From the NCBI GenBank assembly GCA_051984675.1, contig JBPYFK010000124.1, forward strand, positions 1-24,625: a stretch of DNA of 24,625 nt, written 5' to 3'. Source of the stretch: JBPYFK01 sp051984675. Lineage in GTDB: Bacteria > Actinomycetota > Actinomycetes > Mycobacteriales > Pseudonocardiaceae. A program made the position numbers and the translations under genes. The notes under the pieces are model-generated. The model was not told the origin of the DNA. It saw nothing but the letters and a program-made list of their open reading frames with translations, and did not search any database. Positions 7,310-14,838 of this stretch are shown piece after piece. The stretch's first letter is position 1. Every line of letters starts with the position of its first letter.

Positions 7310-7507
7310 CTAACCCTTACGTCTACCCTGATTTCCTGTCGCCCATGCAATGGCGCTGTCGAAGTTATCGAAGCCGAAGCGCTGCACCCCGTCCTGGACG
7401 AAATGCTCGACCAGATGCGGTGCCAAAATAGCCACCTCGCCGTCGGCAGCCAGCGCAACCGGGCGAACCTTGCGTGTGCCGCACACGCCCAGGACCCTTA
7501 GCCACAC
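7310..7507 (-). CDS. Small hypothetical protein downstream of the ANTAR gene
   Basis: The 65-residue product is not one I recognise. Composition looks genuine (RKVRPVALAADGEVAILAP, then LVEHFVQDGVQRFGFDNFD), and it starts at GTG 7507 only seven bases after the stop of the GAF-ANTAR gene, so it may be translated by re-initiation in the same operon. No ribosome site of its own is seen. Overlapping plus-strand frames are less protein-like. Confidence 0.5.
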   Translation of the reverse strand: MWLRVLGVCGTRKVRPVALAADGEVAILAPHLVEHFVQDGVQRFGFDNFDSAIAWATGNQGRRKG

Positions 7508-7514
7508 CGGCAGG

Positions 7515-8279
7515 TTAGCTGCGGTCGGTTAGGCGGCCATGAGCCCGGCCCGGGGGGCTGGGAGTTTCGCGCTCGACGAGCTGCGCGGCTACCTCGCGGA
7601 GTTTGATGTTGGCCTGTTGGGAGGCATTGCGCAGGTAGTCAAAGGCCTCGTCAGGACCACAGTGGTGGTGGGCCATGAGCAGTCCCTTGGCTTGGCCGAT
7701 CACGTCGCGGCCCTCGACCGCCTCATGAAGCTGGTCGGCTAGTTGACGGACCTGTTGGTGTCGGTAGGCGTGATTGACTGCCGCCGACAGTGCGTGAGTG
7801 AAGAGTTCCAGCAGTGCCTCATCGATCGGATCGAAGGCGTGCGGCTCGGTCGTGGTGAGGTTCAGCGCAGCGGCGGTGTTGATGATGTCGTCGTCGATGA
7901 GCAATGGGGCACCGACAGCGACAGCGACCTGCTGACCGCGCGCAGCCTGTCGGAACTCAGGCCAGTCCTCGTCGTCGGTGATGTCCACCCGCACCAAGCG
8001 GCCGGTGCGGGCGGCGTGCAGGCACGGCCCATCCCGCAAACGATATTGGTGCTGGTCGAGCTCACCTGCCCACGGGTGACTGGCCGCGGCGGTGTGGGCC
8101 TGGTCACCACGCAGAACGGTGATGGTGGCGCTGGCGGTGTCGGGAATGGTGACGGTCGCTGAGTGCACTAGCTGTGTGAGCACGCTTTCTAGCGGTTCGA
8201 AGCGATCCAACAGTGCCAGAAGCTGATCGAGTGCGTCGGTGGCGTCTTCGATCCGTCGCGAGGGGGCGGGCCTGGTCAC
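7515..8279 (-). CDS. GAF-ANTAR domain transcription antitermination regulator
   Basis: This 254-residue cytoplasmic protein joins a sensory GAF domain (about residues 15-170, including LRDGPCLHAARTGRLVRV and FRQAARGQQVAVAVGAPLL) to a C-terminal ANTAR domain (about 180-236: LADQLHEAVEGRDVIGQAKGL, then EAFDYLRNASQQANIKLREVA). ANTAR domains bind paired RNA hairpins and suppress termination; the GAF ligand here is unknown. The start is taken as GTG 8279 because it overlaps the stop of the STAS gene (GTGA) and GGAAGG lies nine bases upstream. Longer upstream frames only shadow the STAS gene. Overlapping stop and start imply coupled translation, so STAS and ANTAR proteins are probably made in fixed ratio. 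Similar proteins occur in mycobacteria (Rv1626 has ANTAR but a different sensor). Confidence 0.92.
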   Translation of the reverse strand: MTRPAPSRRIEDATDALDQLLALLDRFEPLESVLTQLVHSATVTIPDTASATITVLRGDQAHTAAASHPWAGELDQHQYRLRDGPCLHAARTGRLVRVDITDDEDWPEFRQAARGQQVAVAVGAPLLIDDDIINTAAALNLTTTEPHAFDPIDEALLELFTHALSAAVNHAYRHQQVRQLADQLHEAVEGRDVIGQAKGLLMAHHHCGPDEAFDYLRNASQQANIKLREVAAQLVERETPSPPGRAHGRLTDRS

Positions 8280-8794
8280 GAGGCGTGTCCTTCCTTCTGC
8301 ATGCTCTGCCGGGCCGTATGGCGCCCCATCATCGCGTCGGTCTCGGAGTCCTGAGCCGAGGCAAGCGCTGCGGGCACGGTGGGATGGCAGTCCAGAGTGG
8401 TGTCCATGGAAGCCGCGCGGAGGGTGTGGCGCACGGCGTGGGACGCCACGACCACCGACAGCTTGATCCCTCGCTGTTGACCCAGCGTAGCGGCCTGGCC
8501 AAGCCACCGCGCTGCGGAGAGGCTGAGAAAGCCCACCCCGCTAAGATCCACTACGACGGCGCACACCATGCTGGTCAGGCGCGGGGTGAGCACCTCATTG
8601 AGGTGCGGCAACGTGGCCGCGTCCACGTCGCCGGCGACGGTGAGCACACAGGTTTCCGTCGTGGGATAGTGCGCCTGCACCCTCAATCCACTGGACACTG
8701 GGCGCTGAGCCCAACGAGGATACTGACCCGCCGGCGCGTGCGCCCCTGCTGCGGAACTGACTCGACTCGTGGCGCCAAAGGGTGCGATGGACAT
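8276..8794 (-). CDS. STAS-domain protein (anti-sigma factor antagonist-like)
   Basis: This 172-residue protein has a STAS fold at about residues 38-148: LRVQAHYPTTETCVLTVAG, DVDAATLPHLNEVL, VVVDLSGVGFLSLSAARWL. STAS proteins of the SpoIIAA/RsbV type bind anti-sigma kinases when unphosphorylated. Here the usual D-S-S/T-G phosphorylation loop reads S-L-S-A, so the normal site is not cleanly kept and the protein may work without phosphorylation. The N-terminal 37 residues are Ala/Ser-rich and disordered; the C-terminal 20 are polar. ATG 8794 is chosen because GGAAGGAG lies nine bases upstream; a longer frame to 8842 has no such site. The last codons overlap the GAF-ANTAR start. Confidence 0.9.
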   Translation of the reverse strand: MSIAPFGATSRVSSAAGAHAPAGQYPRWAQRPVSSGLRVQAHYPTTETCVLTVAGDVDAATLPHLNEVLTPRLTSMVCAVVVDLSGVGFLSLSAARWLGQAATLGQQRGIKLSVVVASHAVRHTLRAASMDTTLDCHPTVPAALASAQDSETDAMMGRHTARQSMQKEGHAS

Positions 8795-9215
8795 GAGTGC
8801 TGCTCCTTCCTGCATCACGCAGGGTGTATGCAGGACCACCACAGGCGCCTGACGCGCGAAGTCCGCCCCCTCGGGCGGCAGTCAGCCTGGGTGCCTGGCG
8901 CACCCTGCAAGGAATCCGATTCCTCACGTGGCTGACTTCTCAACCTCGTGTCTTAGCCTACCGTCTATACCGTTTCGGTGGCCACAGGCGACGGTCGGGT
9001 CCGCTCGAAGCGGACAGAGTGCGCGGTGCGCTGGTGAAATAGGTCGCAACTACCGCTGCATCTCCACGCTCTGATGTCCCCGACCTACGCAGGGCACCAG
9101 TTACAAACGGCGCAGGAGGCCCAGATGTCGTGCTCACGAACCGGGCTACGGAGTCCCCGTCTTTGCTCAAGGGCCGCTTTAGCGGGACCCGACGGTGCGG
9201 CTCACGGCGTTGGCC
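8795..9215. other. Non-coding stretch upstream of the STAS gene
   Basis: About 420 bases with no convincing gene. It contains a GC hairpin (CCGCCC...GGGCGG, 8863-8878), a GGAATC-c-GATTCC inverted repeat (8911-8923), and a 7-bp stem with a 3-base loop (GTCCGCT/AGCGGAC, 8999-9015). The last could end transcription of the membrane gene at 9216-9842, and the others lie in the likely promoter region of the STAS gene. None has a T-run. Confidence 0.45.
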
Positions 9216-9842
9216 TCATAGACCGGGACGCTGTGCGTGGTGTGGCGACTTCGTCCGCAGACCCAAAGTTGCCAGTTGCAGACTGGCGAGGCGCGGAATT
9301 ACTTCCGCATCGCCGGTACGCCACGCGTGAGCAGGGGTCTTACTGACCGAACGCAGTTGACGGTGGGACCGCTCCATGAGCGCACGAAGCGCCAACAGCT
9401 CCGGATCGTCGTTGCGCATCGCGGCGGCAGCAGCTGCGGCCCGAGCGTAGCGGACGCGGCGTGGCAGCCAATACCACAGCAGCGGGACCGCAGCCAGCAC
9501 GATGACCGCGCCAGCCACTCCAGCAGCGATGTAGCCAATGGCAAGGATTTGATCGTTTCCAGCTTCGGTAACCACTTGCCCCGCACGCGTACCCTGGTTG
9601 ACAGCCCGCGCGAGATCAGCGCCCACGAAGGGAAGACCACTTGCTGCTTGGGCGCTGTGGCCGAACGTACCTTGTAACGCTTGTCCCGCGTCAACTAACT
9701 GCCTGCCGGGGTCTTGTAGTCGCAAGACAGCCCCGCGTAGCTGCAACGCGATCCAGATCCACGCGGCCAACCAGGTCACAGCCAGAAGATCGAGCACGAT
9801 CTGGCCCACAACGCGAGCAGGGCATTCAGCATAGAAACGCAT
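9216..9842 (-). CDS. Two-helix membrane protein of unknown function
   Basis: This 208-residue protein starts at ATG 9842, preceded by GAAGGGA at a good distance. The first helix spans about 11-33 (VGQIVLDLLAVTWLAAWIWIA) and a second about 103-123 (GYIAAGVAGAVIVLAAVPLLW). The intervening loop of about 65 residues is Gly/Ala/Gln-rich and probably extracytoplasmic. After the second helix comes WYWLPRRVRYARAAAAAAAM, then a cytoplasmic helical tail with LALRALMERSHRQLRSV. I know similar actinobacterial proteins only as hypothetical transmembrane proteins. Frames upstream of 9842 up to 10214 look like shadows. Confidence 0.8.
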   Translation of the reverse strand: MRFYAECPARVVGQIVLDLLAVTWLAAWIWIALQLRGAVLRLQDPGRQLVDAGQALQGTFGHSAQAASGLPFVGADLARAVNQGTRAGQVVTEAGNDQILAIGYIAAGVAGAVIVLAAVPLLWYWLPRRVRYARAAAAAAAMRNDDPELLALRALMERSHRQLRSVSKTPAHAWRTGDAEVIPRLASLQLATLGLRTKSPHHAQRPGL

Positions 9843-10289
9843 AAACTTATTCCCTTCATGTCCTCGTCCCAACACCGGTATCACATAAGGAAACGCCCTC
9901 GCCGGCACCCGACAGCAGGGCATGGTTACGCTCGGCCGGCTATGTCGGTCCACACAGCCCTGTGGAGCGGCTCGTCCACAGGTGGTGCACGCAGCGGCAA
10001 ACGAGGCCATAGAGGCGCATGTGGCTCCGATCAGGCGGTCAACCGATCGCCTGGCGCGTCGCGTGTCCAGACCTCGCCCACCGAACGAGCTTGCCAACCC
10101 AGAAAGCGGTGGCGGGGGCGTCGTTGTACCCGCAGTCCTGGCGGGACTCAGCGCTGGGAGCAGTCGGCACACGACAGCGGTGCTGGGCCCAGCCTTGCCG
10201 AAGAACCACGACATCCGCGCGTCTGAGGACCTGTCGGGCTTGGCGTCGGCGAAAACGAGTCACAGCATGTGCTCATGTGTTCGTCGCTG
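9843..10289. other. Non-coding stretch
   Basis: About 450 bases between the membrane gene and the IS remnants. Several frames are open on both strands but none has a ribosome site, a domain or a consistent composition. The promoter of the minus-strand membrane gene should lie at its left end. Confidence 0.4.
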
Positions 10290-10629
10290 TCGAGGCCACT
10301 TTTGCCATGCGAGCGGGTCTTGCGACGTTTGCGCAGGTGCCGGCCCATGACCCACGCTGGCGCATGATCCGCGTGACCCGTTTGCGGTTGACCGGCTCAC
10401 CCCCGCCCGCAACTCGGCATGCACCCTCGGCGCCCCGTAGGCGCCACCCGATGCCGCGTGAATCGTGGTGATCCGCTCGGCCAGCCGGTCCTCGGCCTCG
10501 GCCCGCGCCGCGCGGCCCGGGGCAGCCGCCCTCCAGCGGTAGAACCCCGACCGGGAGACCCGCAGGATCCGGCACAGCCGCGTGACGCCGAAGGCGGTGA
10601 TGGTCCTCGACGAAGCGGAAGCGGCTCAC
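10290..10629 (-). pseudogene. IS3-family OrfB fragment, frameshifted
   Basis: On the minus strand the beginning of an IS3-type OrfB can be pieced together from three frames: SRFRFVEDHH from about 10629, then TAFGVTRLCRILRVSRSGFY and ITTIHAASGGAYGAPRVHAEL in a second frame, then NRKRVTRIMRQRG and finally GRHLRKRR. These are the HTH_21 part only; the integrase core with its acidic residues is absent. It abuts an IS110 fragment, so two dead elements meet here. Confidence 0.75.
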
Positions 10630-10655
10630 CCGCTCGTCTCCTGGATGCTCCTATG

Positions 10656-10877
10656 TCAAGCGGCCTGGGAAAGGGACTCCGGAATGGCCTCACTGGGCCG
10701 GTTTGCGGCCCGCTCATCGGCCACCAGGGCGCGAAAGGCCACGTCGGACAGTCGGCGACGTAGTAGACGGATGGCCTCGGTGCGGGTCTTGCCCGCGGCG
10801 ATCAACTTATCCACGTAGGACTTTCCTGGCCCGATTCCTCCCGCCTGGGTGGCAGCGATAAATCCGGAGCGCATCAC
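10656..10877 (-). pseudogene. IS110-family transposase, C-terminal fragment
   Basis: The 73-residue frame carries the end of an IS110/IS116-type transposase: GPGKSYVDKLIAAGKTRTEA followed by IRLLRRRLSDVAFRALVADE, the conserved C-terminal block of the transposase_20 half, then a natural-looking end. The RuvC-like DEDD catalytic half and most of the C-terminal domain are missing, and no start with a ribosome site exists. It is an inert remnant. Confidence 0.7.
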
Positions 10878-10953
10878 GGTCTCGGGCTAGGGCTCGCCGG
10901 TGGTAGGGAGCTTCGGAGATGTTGCTGCTGGGGTCAGCGCCGGACTTCACTCT

Positions 10954-10969
10954 ACGGTGTCGACACCGT
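10954..10969 (+). promoter_or_regulatory. Perfect 16-bp palindrome upstream of the Fur-type gene
   Basis: The half-site ACGGTGTC is followed directly by its reverse complement, centred on GTCGAC, 59 bases before the start at 11029. Its position suits an operator for the regulator-catalase unit. It is not AT-rich like the best-known Fur boxes. Confidence 0.45.
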
Positions 10970-11028
10970 GCAAATCGAAGCTGTCTTCATTGACCCGTTC
11001 CAGTCTCCGCGTGGCATGGTGGGGCAGT

Positions 11029-11513
11029 ATGACCCAGGACGTGTCCTCCAGCTCGAGCGGGCAGGCCCGGACCGCTGGTCTTCCCGGTCTGCGAGCGCGG
11101 GTGCATGCGGTGGGGCTGTGGGTCACCAAGCCTCGGGTCGCGGTGCTCAATTGGTTGGCCGAGCACCCGCACTCGACGGCTGAACAAGTGGCCGGCGCGG
11201 TGCGGGCGAAGCTGGGCAGTGTGTCCATGCAGGCCGTCTACAACATCCTGCACTGCGTGCACCGCTGCCGGGCTGTTGCGGCGAATCGACCCGGCCGGGC
11301 ATCCGGCCCGGTTCGAGAGCCGGATCGCGGACAACCACCACCACCTGGTGTGCCGGGTGTGCGGGCGGACTGAGGACCCCGACCTCGGCCGCCGGTTACG
11401 ACGTCGACGAAGCCGAGCTCGTGTTCTGGGGCGCATGTCCAGCCTGCCGCTCGCCGGCAATCGGGGCGGCAAACCCGACCATCACAAGGAGGCGCAACAA
11501 TGGCAGACCCTGA
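11029..11513 (+). pseudogene. Fur-family regulator (CatR/FurA-like), interrupted by two frame changes
   Basis: All parts of a Fur-family peroxide or metal sensor are present but in three frames. From ATG 11029: LRARVHAVGLWVTKPRVAVL, EHPHSTAEQVAGAVR, VSMQAVYNILHCVH (winged helix). After about 11262, one frame on: AAGLLRRIDPAGHPARFESR and IADNHHHLVCRVCGRTED, with the His/Cys metal site. After about 11385, another frame on: AAGYDVDEAELVFWGACPACRSP, the second CxxC. The first change looks like one extra C at 11262-11263; near the second, a few residues also seem lost. The last frame ends at 11513, overlapping the catalase start. In Streptomyces, CatR represses the adjacent catA in the same order. 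Either the repressor is dead or the read has base errors. Confidence 0.8.
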
Positions 11514-12957
11514 CCGCCAGCCCACCACCACAGATGGTGGCATTCCGGTCGCCAGCGACGAACATTCGCTCACCGTGGGCCCGGACGGCCCGATCCTGCT
11601 CCAGGACAACTATCTGATCGAGCAGATGGCGATGTTCAACCGGGAACGCATCGCCGAACGCCAGCCGCACGCCAAGGGCGGCGGAGCCTTCGGCCGGTTC
11701 GAGGTCACTCAGGACGTCAGCGCCTACACGAAGGCGGCGGTGTTCCAGCCCGGCACAACCACCGACGTGCTGATCCGGTTCTCCACGGTCGCGGGCGAGC
11801 GCGGCAGTCCCGACACCTGGCGCGACCCCCGTGGCTTCGCGGTGAAGTTCTACACCAACGAAGGCAACTACGACATGGTCGGCAACAACACGCCGGTATT
11901 CTTCATTCGCGACCCCATGAAGTTTCAGCACTTCATCCGCTCGCAGAAGCGGCGTGCCGACAGCAACCTGCGCGACAACGACATGCAGTGGGACTTCTGG
12001 ACGCTCTCACCAGAGTCGGCGCACCAGGTGACCTGGTTGATGGGCGACCGGGGTATCCCGAAGACGTGGCGGCACATGAACGGCTACTCCAGCCACACCT
12101 ACATGTGGGTCAACGCGGAAGGCGAGAAGTTCTGGGTCAAGTACCACTTCAAGACGGACCAGGGCATGGACTTCCTCACTCAGGAGGACGCCGACCACCT
12201 CGCCGGTACCGACGGCGACTACCACCAGCGGGACCTCGTCCAGGCGATCCGGGACGGTAACCACCCGAGCTGGACGCTGTACATGCAGATCATGCCGTTC
12301 GCCGACGCCGAGACCTACCGGTTTAACCCGTTCGACCTAACCAAGGTGTGGCCGCACAGCGACTACCCGCTGATCGAGGTCGGCCGCCTGACACTGGACC
12401 GCAACCCGACCGACTTCCACACGGAGATCGAGCAGGCCGCGTTCGAGCCGAACAACCTCGTTCCAGGAATCGGTCCCAGCCCGGACAAGATGCTGCTGGC
12501 GCGGCTGTTCTCCTACCCGGACGCGCACCGTGCCCGCATCGGCGGCAACTACAAGCAGATCCCAGTGAACGCACCGAAATGCCCTGTGCACAGCTACAGC
12601 AAGGACGGCCACATGCGGACCCACAACGTGACGGATCCGGTCTACGCGCCGAACTCCAAGGGCGGTCCGCAGGCGGACACGGCACGCTTCGGCGAGCCGG
12701 CCGGTTGGTTCACCTCCGGCCAGATGGTCCACGCGGCGTACACCAGGCGGCGGGATGACGACGACTTCGGCCAGGCCGGGACACTGGTGCGCGAGGTCAT
12801 GGACGACGCGGCGCGAGACCGTCTGGTGTCCAATGTGGCCGGGCACCTGCGCAACGGGGTTACCGAACCAGTGTTGCAACGAGCGCTCGAGTACTGGCGC
12901 AACATCGACAAGAACATCGGCGACCGGATCGAGAAAGCTGCTCAGAGCAACGACTGA
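11500..12957 (+). CDS. katA: Monofunctional heme catalase
   Basis: The enzyme breaks hydrogen peroxide into water and oxygen in the cytoplasm. It has 485 residues, the size of a small-subunit clade 3 catalase. Visible landmarks are the distal His57 in QPHAKGGGAFGRFE, RFSTVAGERGSPDTWRDPRG, the distal Asn in YDMVGNNTPVFFIRDP (129/130), the signature MNGYSSHTYMWVN, and the proximal heme ligand Tyr339 with Arg335 in RLFSYPDAHRARIGGN. Conserved flanks such as QWDFWTLSPESAHQ and PVNAPKCPVHSYSKDG are intact. ATG 11500 follows AAGGAGGCGCAAC and overlaps the end of the Fur-type gene by 14 bases, which implies co-transcription and coupled translation. A long perfect terminator follows the stop. No lesion is seen. 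Confidence 0.97.
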   Translation: MADPDRQPTTTDGGIPVASDEHSLTVGPDGPILLQDNYLIEQMAMFNRERIAERQPHAKGGGAFGRFEVTQDVSAYTKAAVFQPGTTTDVLIRFSTVAGERGSPDTWRDPRGFAVKFYTNEGNYDMVGNNTPVFFIRDPMKFQHFIRSQKRRADSNLRDNDMQWDFWTLSPESAHQVTWLMGDRGIPKTWRHMNGYSSHTYMWVNAEGEKFWVKYHFKTDQGMDFLTQEDADHLAGTDGDYHQRDLVQAIRDGNHPSWTLYMQIMPFADAETYRFNPFDLTKVWPHSDYPLIEVGRLTLDRNPTDFHTEIEQAAFEPNNLVPGIGPSPDKMLLARLFSYPDAHRARIGGNYKQIPVNAPKCPVHSYSKDGHMRTHNVTDPVYAPNSKGGPQADTARFGEPAGWFTSGQMVHAAYTRRRDDDDFGQAGTLVREVMDDAARDRLVSNVAGHLRNGVTEPVLQRALEYWRNIDKNIGDRIEKAAQSND

Positions 12958-12969
12958 CCCTCCTCCAAT

Positions 12970-13010
12970 GCTGGTGCCTCAAGCTCAGCCTGCGAGCTTG
13001 AGGCACCAGC
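12970..13010 (+). terminator. Strong hairpin terminator after the catalase
   Basis: A perfect 17-bp stem, GCTGGTGCCTCAAGCTC (12970-12986) with its complement at 12994-13010 and a 7-base loop, begins 13 bases after the catalase stop. A T-run is lacking, as is common for actinobacterial terminators. Confidence 0.85.
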
Positions 13011-13338
13011 CCTGCCACAGTGCTCACAGCGCTGCGGTCAGCCCGACCGGAAGATCGCCGAATCTCTACCCTGCCGAGCACTCAATCCTCCCCGGTGAGG
13101 GTGAGACGCGGCGGGCATGCCGGGGCCCATGCCCTACGACCGGCATCCTGAGTGGACTCCCGACCGCGCGATGCGGTGACCAGTCCAAGCCGCCCCGTGG
13201 TTGCCGAGCCCGAAGCACCTACGGTCGCGATTCGGCCGGAGGGAGCCGGAAAATGTTGCGGCCCGCCGCTAGCGCAGCCGCGTGTTCGACGATCCTCGCA
13301 CCTGTTCAGCGCACTGGGGCGGTCTCCACCGGAGGTGT
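13011..13338. other. Non-coding stretch after the catalase
   Basis: About 330 bases with no supported gene or repeat. Frames open here show no ribosome site or family features. Confidence 0.45.
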
Positions 13339-13665
13339 CTAGCTCCCGCGATTCTCGCCGAGTTCTTCGACGATCGGGTTGGCAGGTGTTTCGGTCATCC
13401 GTTCGGCGAGACCATCTTTGGTGCGTTGCCGGTTCTGCTGCGCTTTGTCGGAGCTCGACTGGCCTTCCTGTGCACCCGCGTCCATGGGGGTCGAACGCAG
13501 GACCTCAATGAGGCTCGCATAGTCGGTGTCTGGCATGCTTCGCAGTGCCTTCATGGTGCCATCATCCGCGTCGTTGGCTTCCGCGTGGGCAAGCAGCTGC
13601 TTCTTGCTCACTGGATAGTCGACTCCGTCCAAGGCATCTGCCAGCCGTTTGTGATCAGTTGCCAT
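13339..13665 (-). CDS. DUF2795 domain protein
   Basis: This 108-residue protein is of the DUF2795 type, a small actinobacterial domain of unknown function that often occurs with stress genes. The domain covers about residues 5-65: LADALDGVDYPVSKKQLLAH, AEANDADDGTMKALRSMPDT, YASLIEVLRS. The last 40 residues are polar and disordered (QSSSDKAQQNRQRTKDGLAER). ATG 13665 is chosen because GGAGAAGG lies just upstream; the frame continues to 13749 without a second site. It faces the catalase gene, and the two are convergent. Confidence 0.88.
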   Translation of the reverse strand: MATDHKRLADALDGVDYPVSKKQLLAHAEANDADDGTMKALRSMPDTDYASLIEVLRSTPMDAGAQEGQSSSDKAQQNRQRTKDGLAERMTETPANPIVEELGENRGS

Positions 13666-14290
13666 TGCCTTCTCCGTTCGTCTGGCCGCCACCCGTACGC
13701 TGCACAAGCCCAAGACCCCTCGCACACTCCAGGAACCAACAGAGTACATTGTGGACCATGCAAGACTGCAACGTCGGGAAAATCATCGTGCCGGTAAGCC
13801 GGTCGGGGCGGGGAAACGCCCGCTCACATACAGAACAGACGTCCCCCGTGTTCCCCGGGCTTCCCGTGGCTTCCGGCTGAACCACGTGAAACCTAGCCAG
13901 CTACTTACCCGGGACTGTTGCCAGCCTAGCGCCAGACTTCCCGATGGAGGTCGAATCTACACATCACTGTGTCATAGTCACACAATCGCGGCTGCTCCAG
14001 CCTGACGACCCACTGCCGGCAGCCGCTGCGACAGCCATGGTCACCAGGTCGAGAAGGGCGACGGAGACTCGGTAGCACCCAGGCAAAAACGCGGCCCATG
14101 CCCAGCGGCGCGGCAAACCGGCAGGCACCACATCAGGTTCAGCAGCCAGGCGAGCGCGCCGTCAGGGTACGGTCGAGTCGGCGTCAGCGAGCGCGTGCAC
14201 CAGTAAAGAATGCTCAGCAGCAGCGACCCGGCCGCGGCTACCAGACATCACAAACGCAGCCTGCGGCGGAAACGGATGACTGACCTGACC
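13666..14290. other. Non-coding stretch
   Basis: Upstream of the DUF2795 gene. The first 100 bases must hold its promoter; GGTTCC and GGGTCT, 13 bases apart on the minus strand, loosely resemble a SigB/SigF-type pair, but I would not assert it. No gene is supported on either strand in the rest. Confidence 0.4.
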
Positions 14291-14336
14291 CGAAGCACTC
14301 CCTGGTGCCGATATCAGCACCAGGGACGGTGCTTCG
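14291..14336 (+). ncRNA. Long two-part hairpin in a gene desert (candidate RNA or terminator)
   Basis: CGAAGCAC (14291-14298) pairs with GTGCTTCG (14329-14336), and inside it CCCTGGTGC (14300-14308) pairs with GCACCAGGG (14317-14325) around an 8-base loop. That makes 17 base pairs interrupted only by a small internal loop (1 base against 3). It sits more than 500 bases from any supported gene, so it is not an obvious gene terminator. There is no T-run. Confidence 0.4.
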
Positions 14337-14838
14337 CGCGGAGCGCGACGAACGTCACAGCCGACTGTGACACGTCAACTGTTCTGGGCGCGGGGTTCTA
14401 GCAACACGCAGACCAGTCGTTGCGCGTGTACCGGACCTGATCACCCACGCCTCTGTACGCCTCGATGGCTGCGCTTCACACGGCCTACGCACCGACCAGC
14501 TGTACGAAGCCGAATTCTCAAGCCGACTGACCTGACACCACCCGCCCCAACTGGGACGAGGCCCCACGGCTAAGACAAGACACCACGGCTAACTTGTGTC
14601 CCAATTTGGTTGTCAGTCGACAACGGATTTGTTTGGACGGTTCCGCATACCTTGCCGCAGACTCGGGGTGCCCGCCACCACCACGGTCAGTCAACGGCCA
14701 AGTTACCCGCACCCCGCTCGGGTCGGCTCCCGTGCCTCCGACTCACAAAGCGCGGGTGCTCCGCCCGCAGAGCCGTCACGGGGCGACCAGCAAGGCACCT
14801 ACCCGCTAAGTCGGGTCCGCGCGCCGGGTGCCGGTGGC
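14337..14838. other. Non-coding stretch
   Basis: About 500 bases beyond the stop of the eRF1-like gene. Open frames are short, lack ribosome sites and overlap one another on both strands. No gene is supported. Confidence 0.4.

Noticed and set aside
13960..13990. TGTG...TCACA dyad resembling a CRP-type site
   Set aside because: Spacing does not match the CRP consensus, the halves are imperfect and no gene start is near.
14355..14567. 70-residue minus-strand frame in the gene desert
   Set aside because: No ribosome site, no domain and competing frames on both strands; not supported as a gene.
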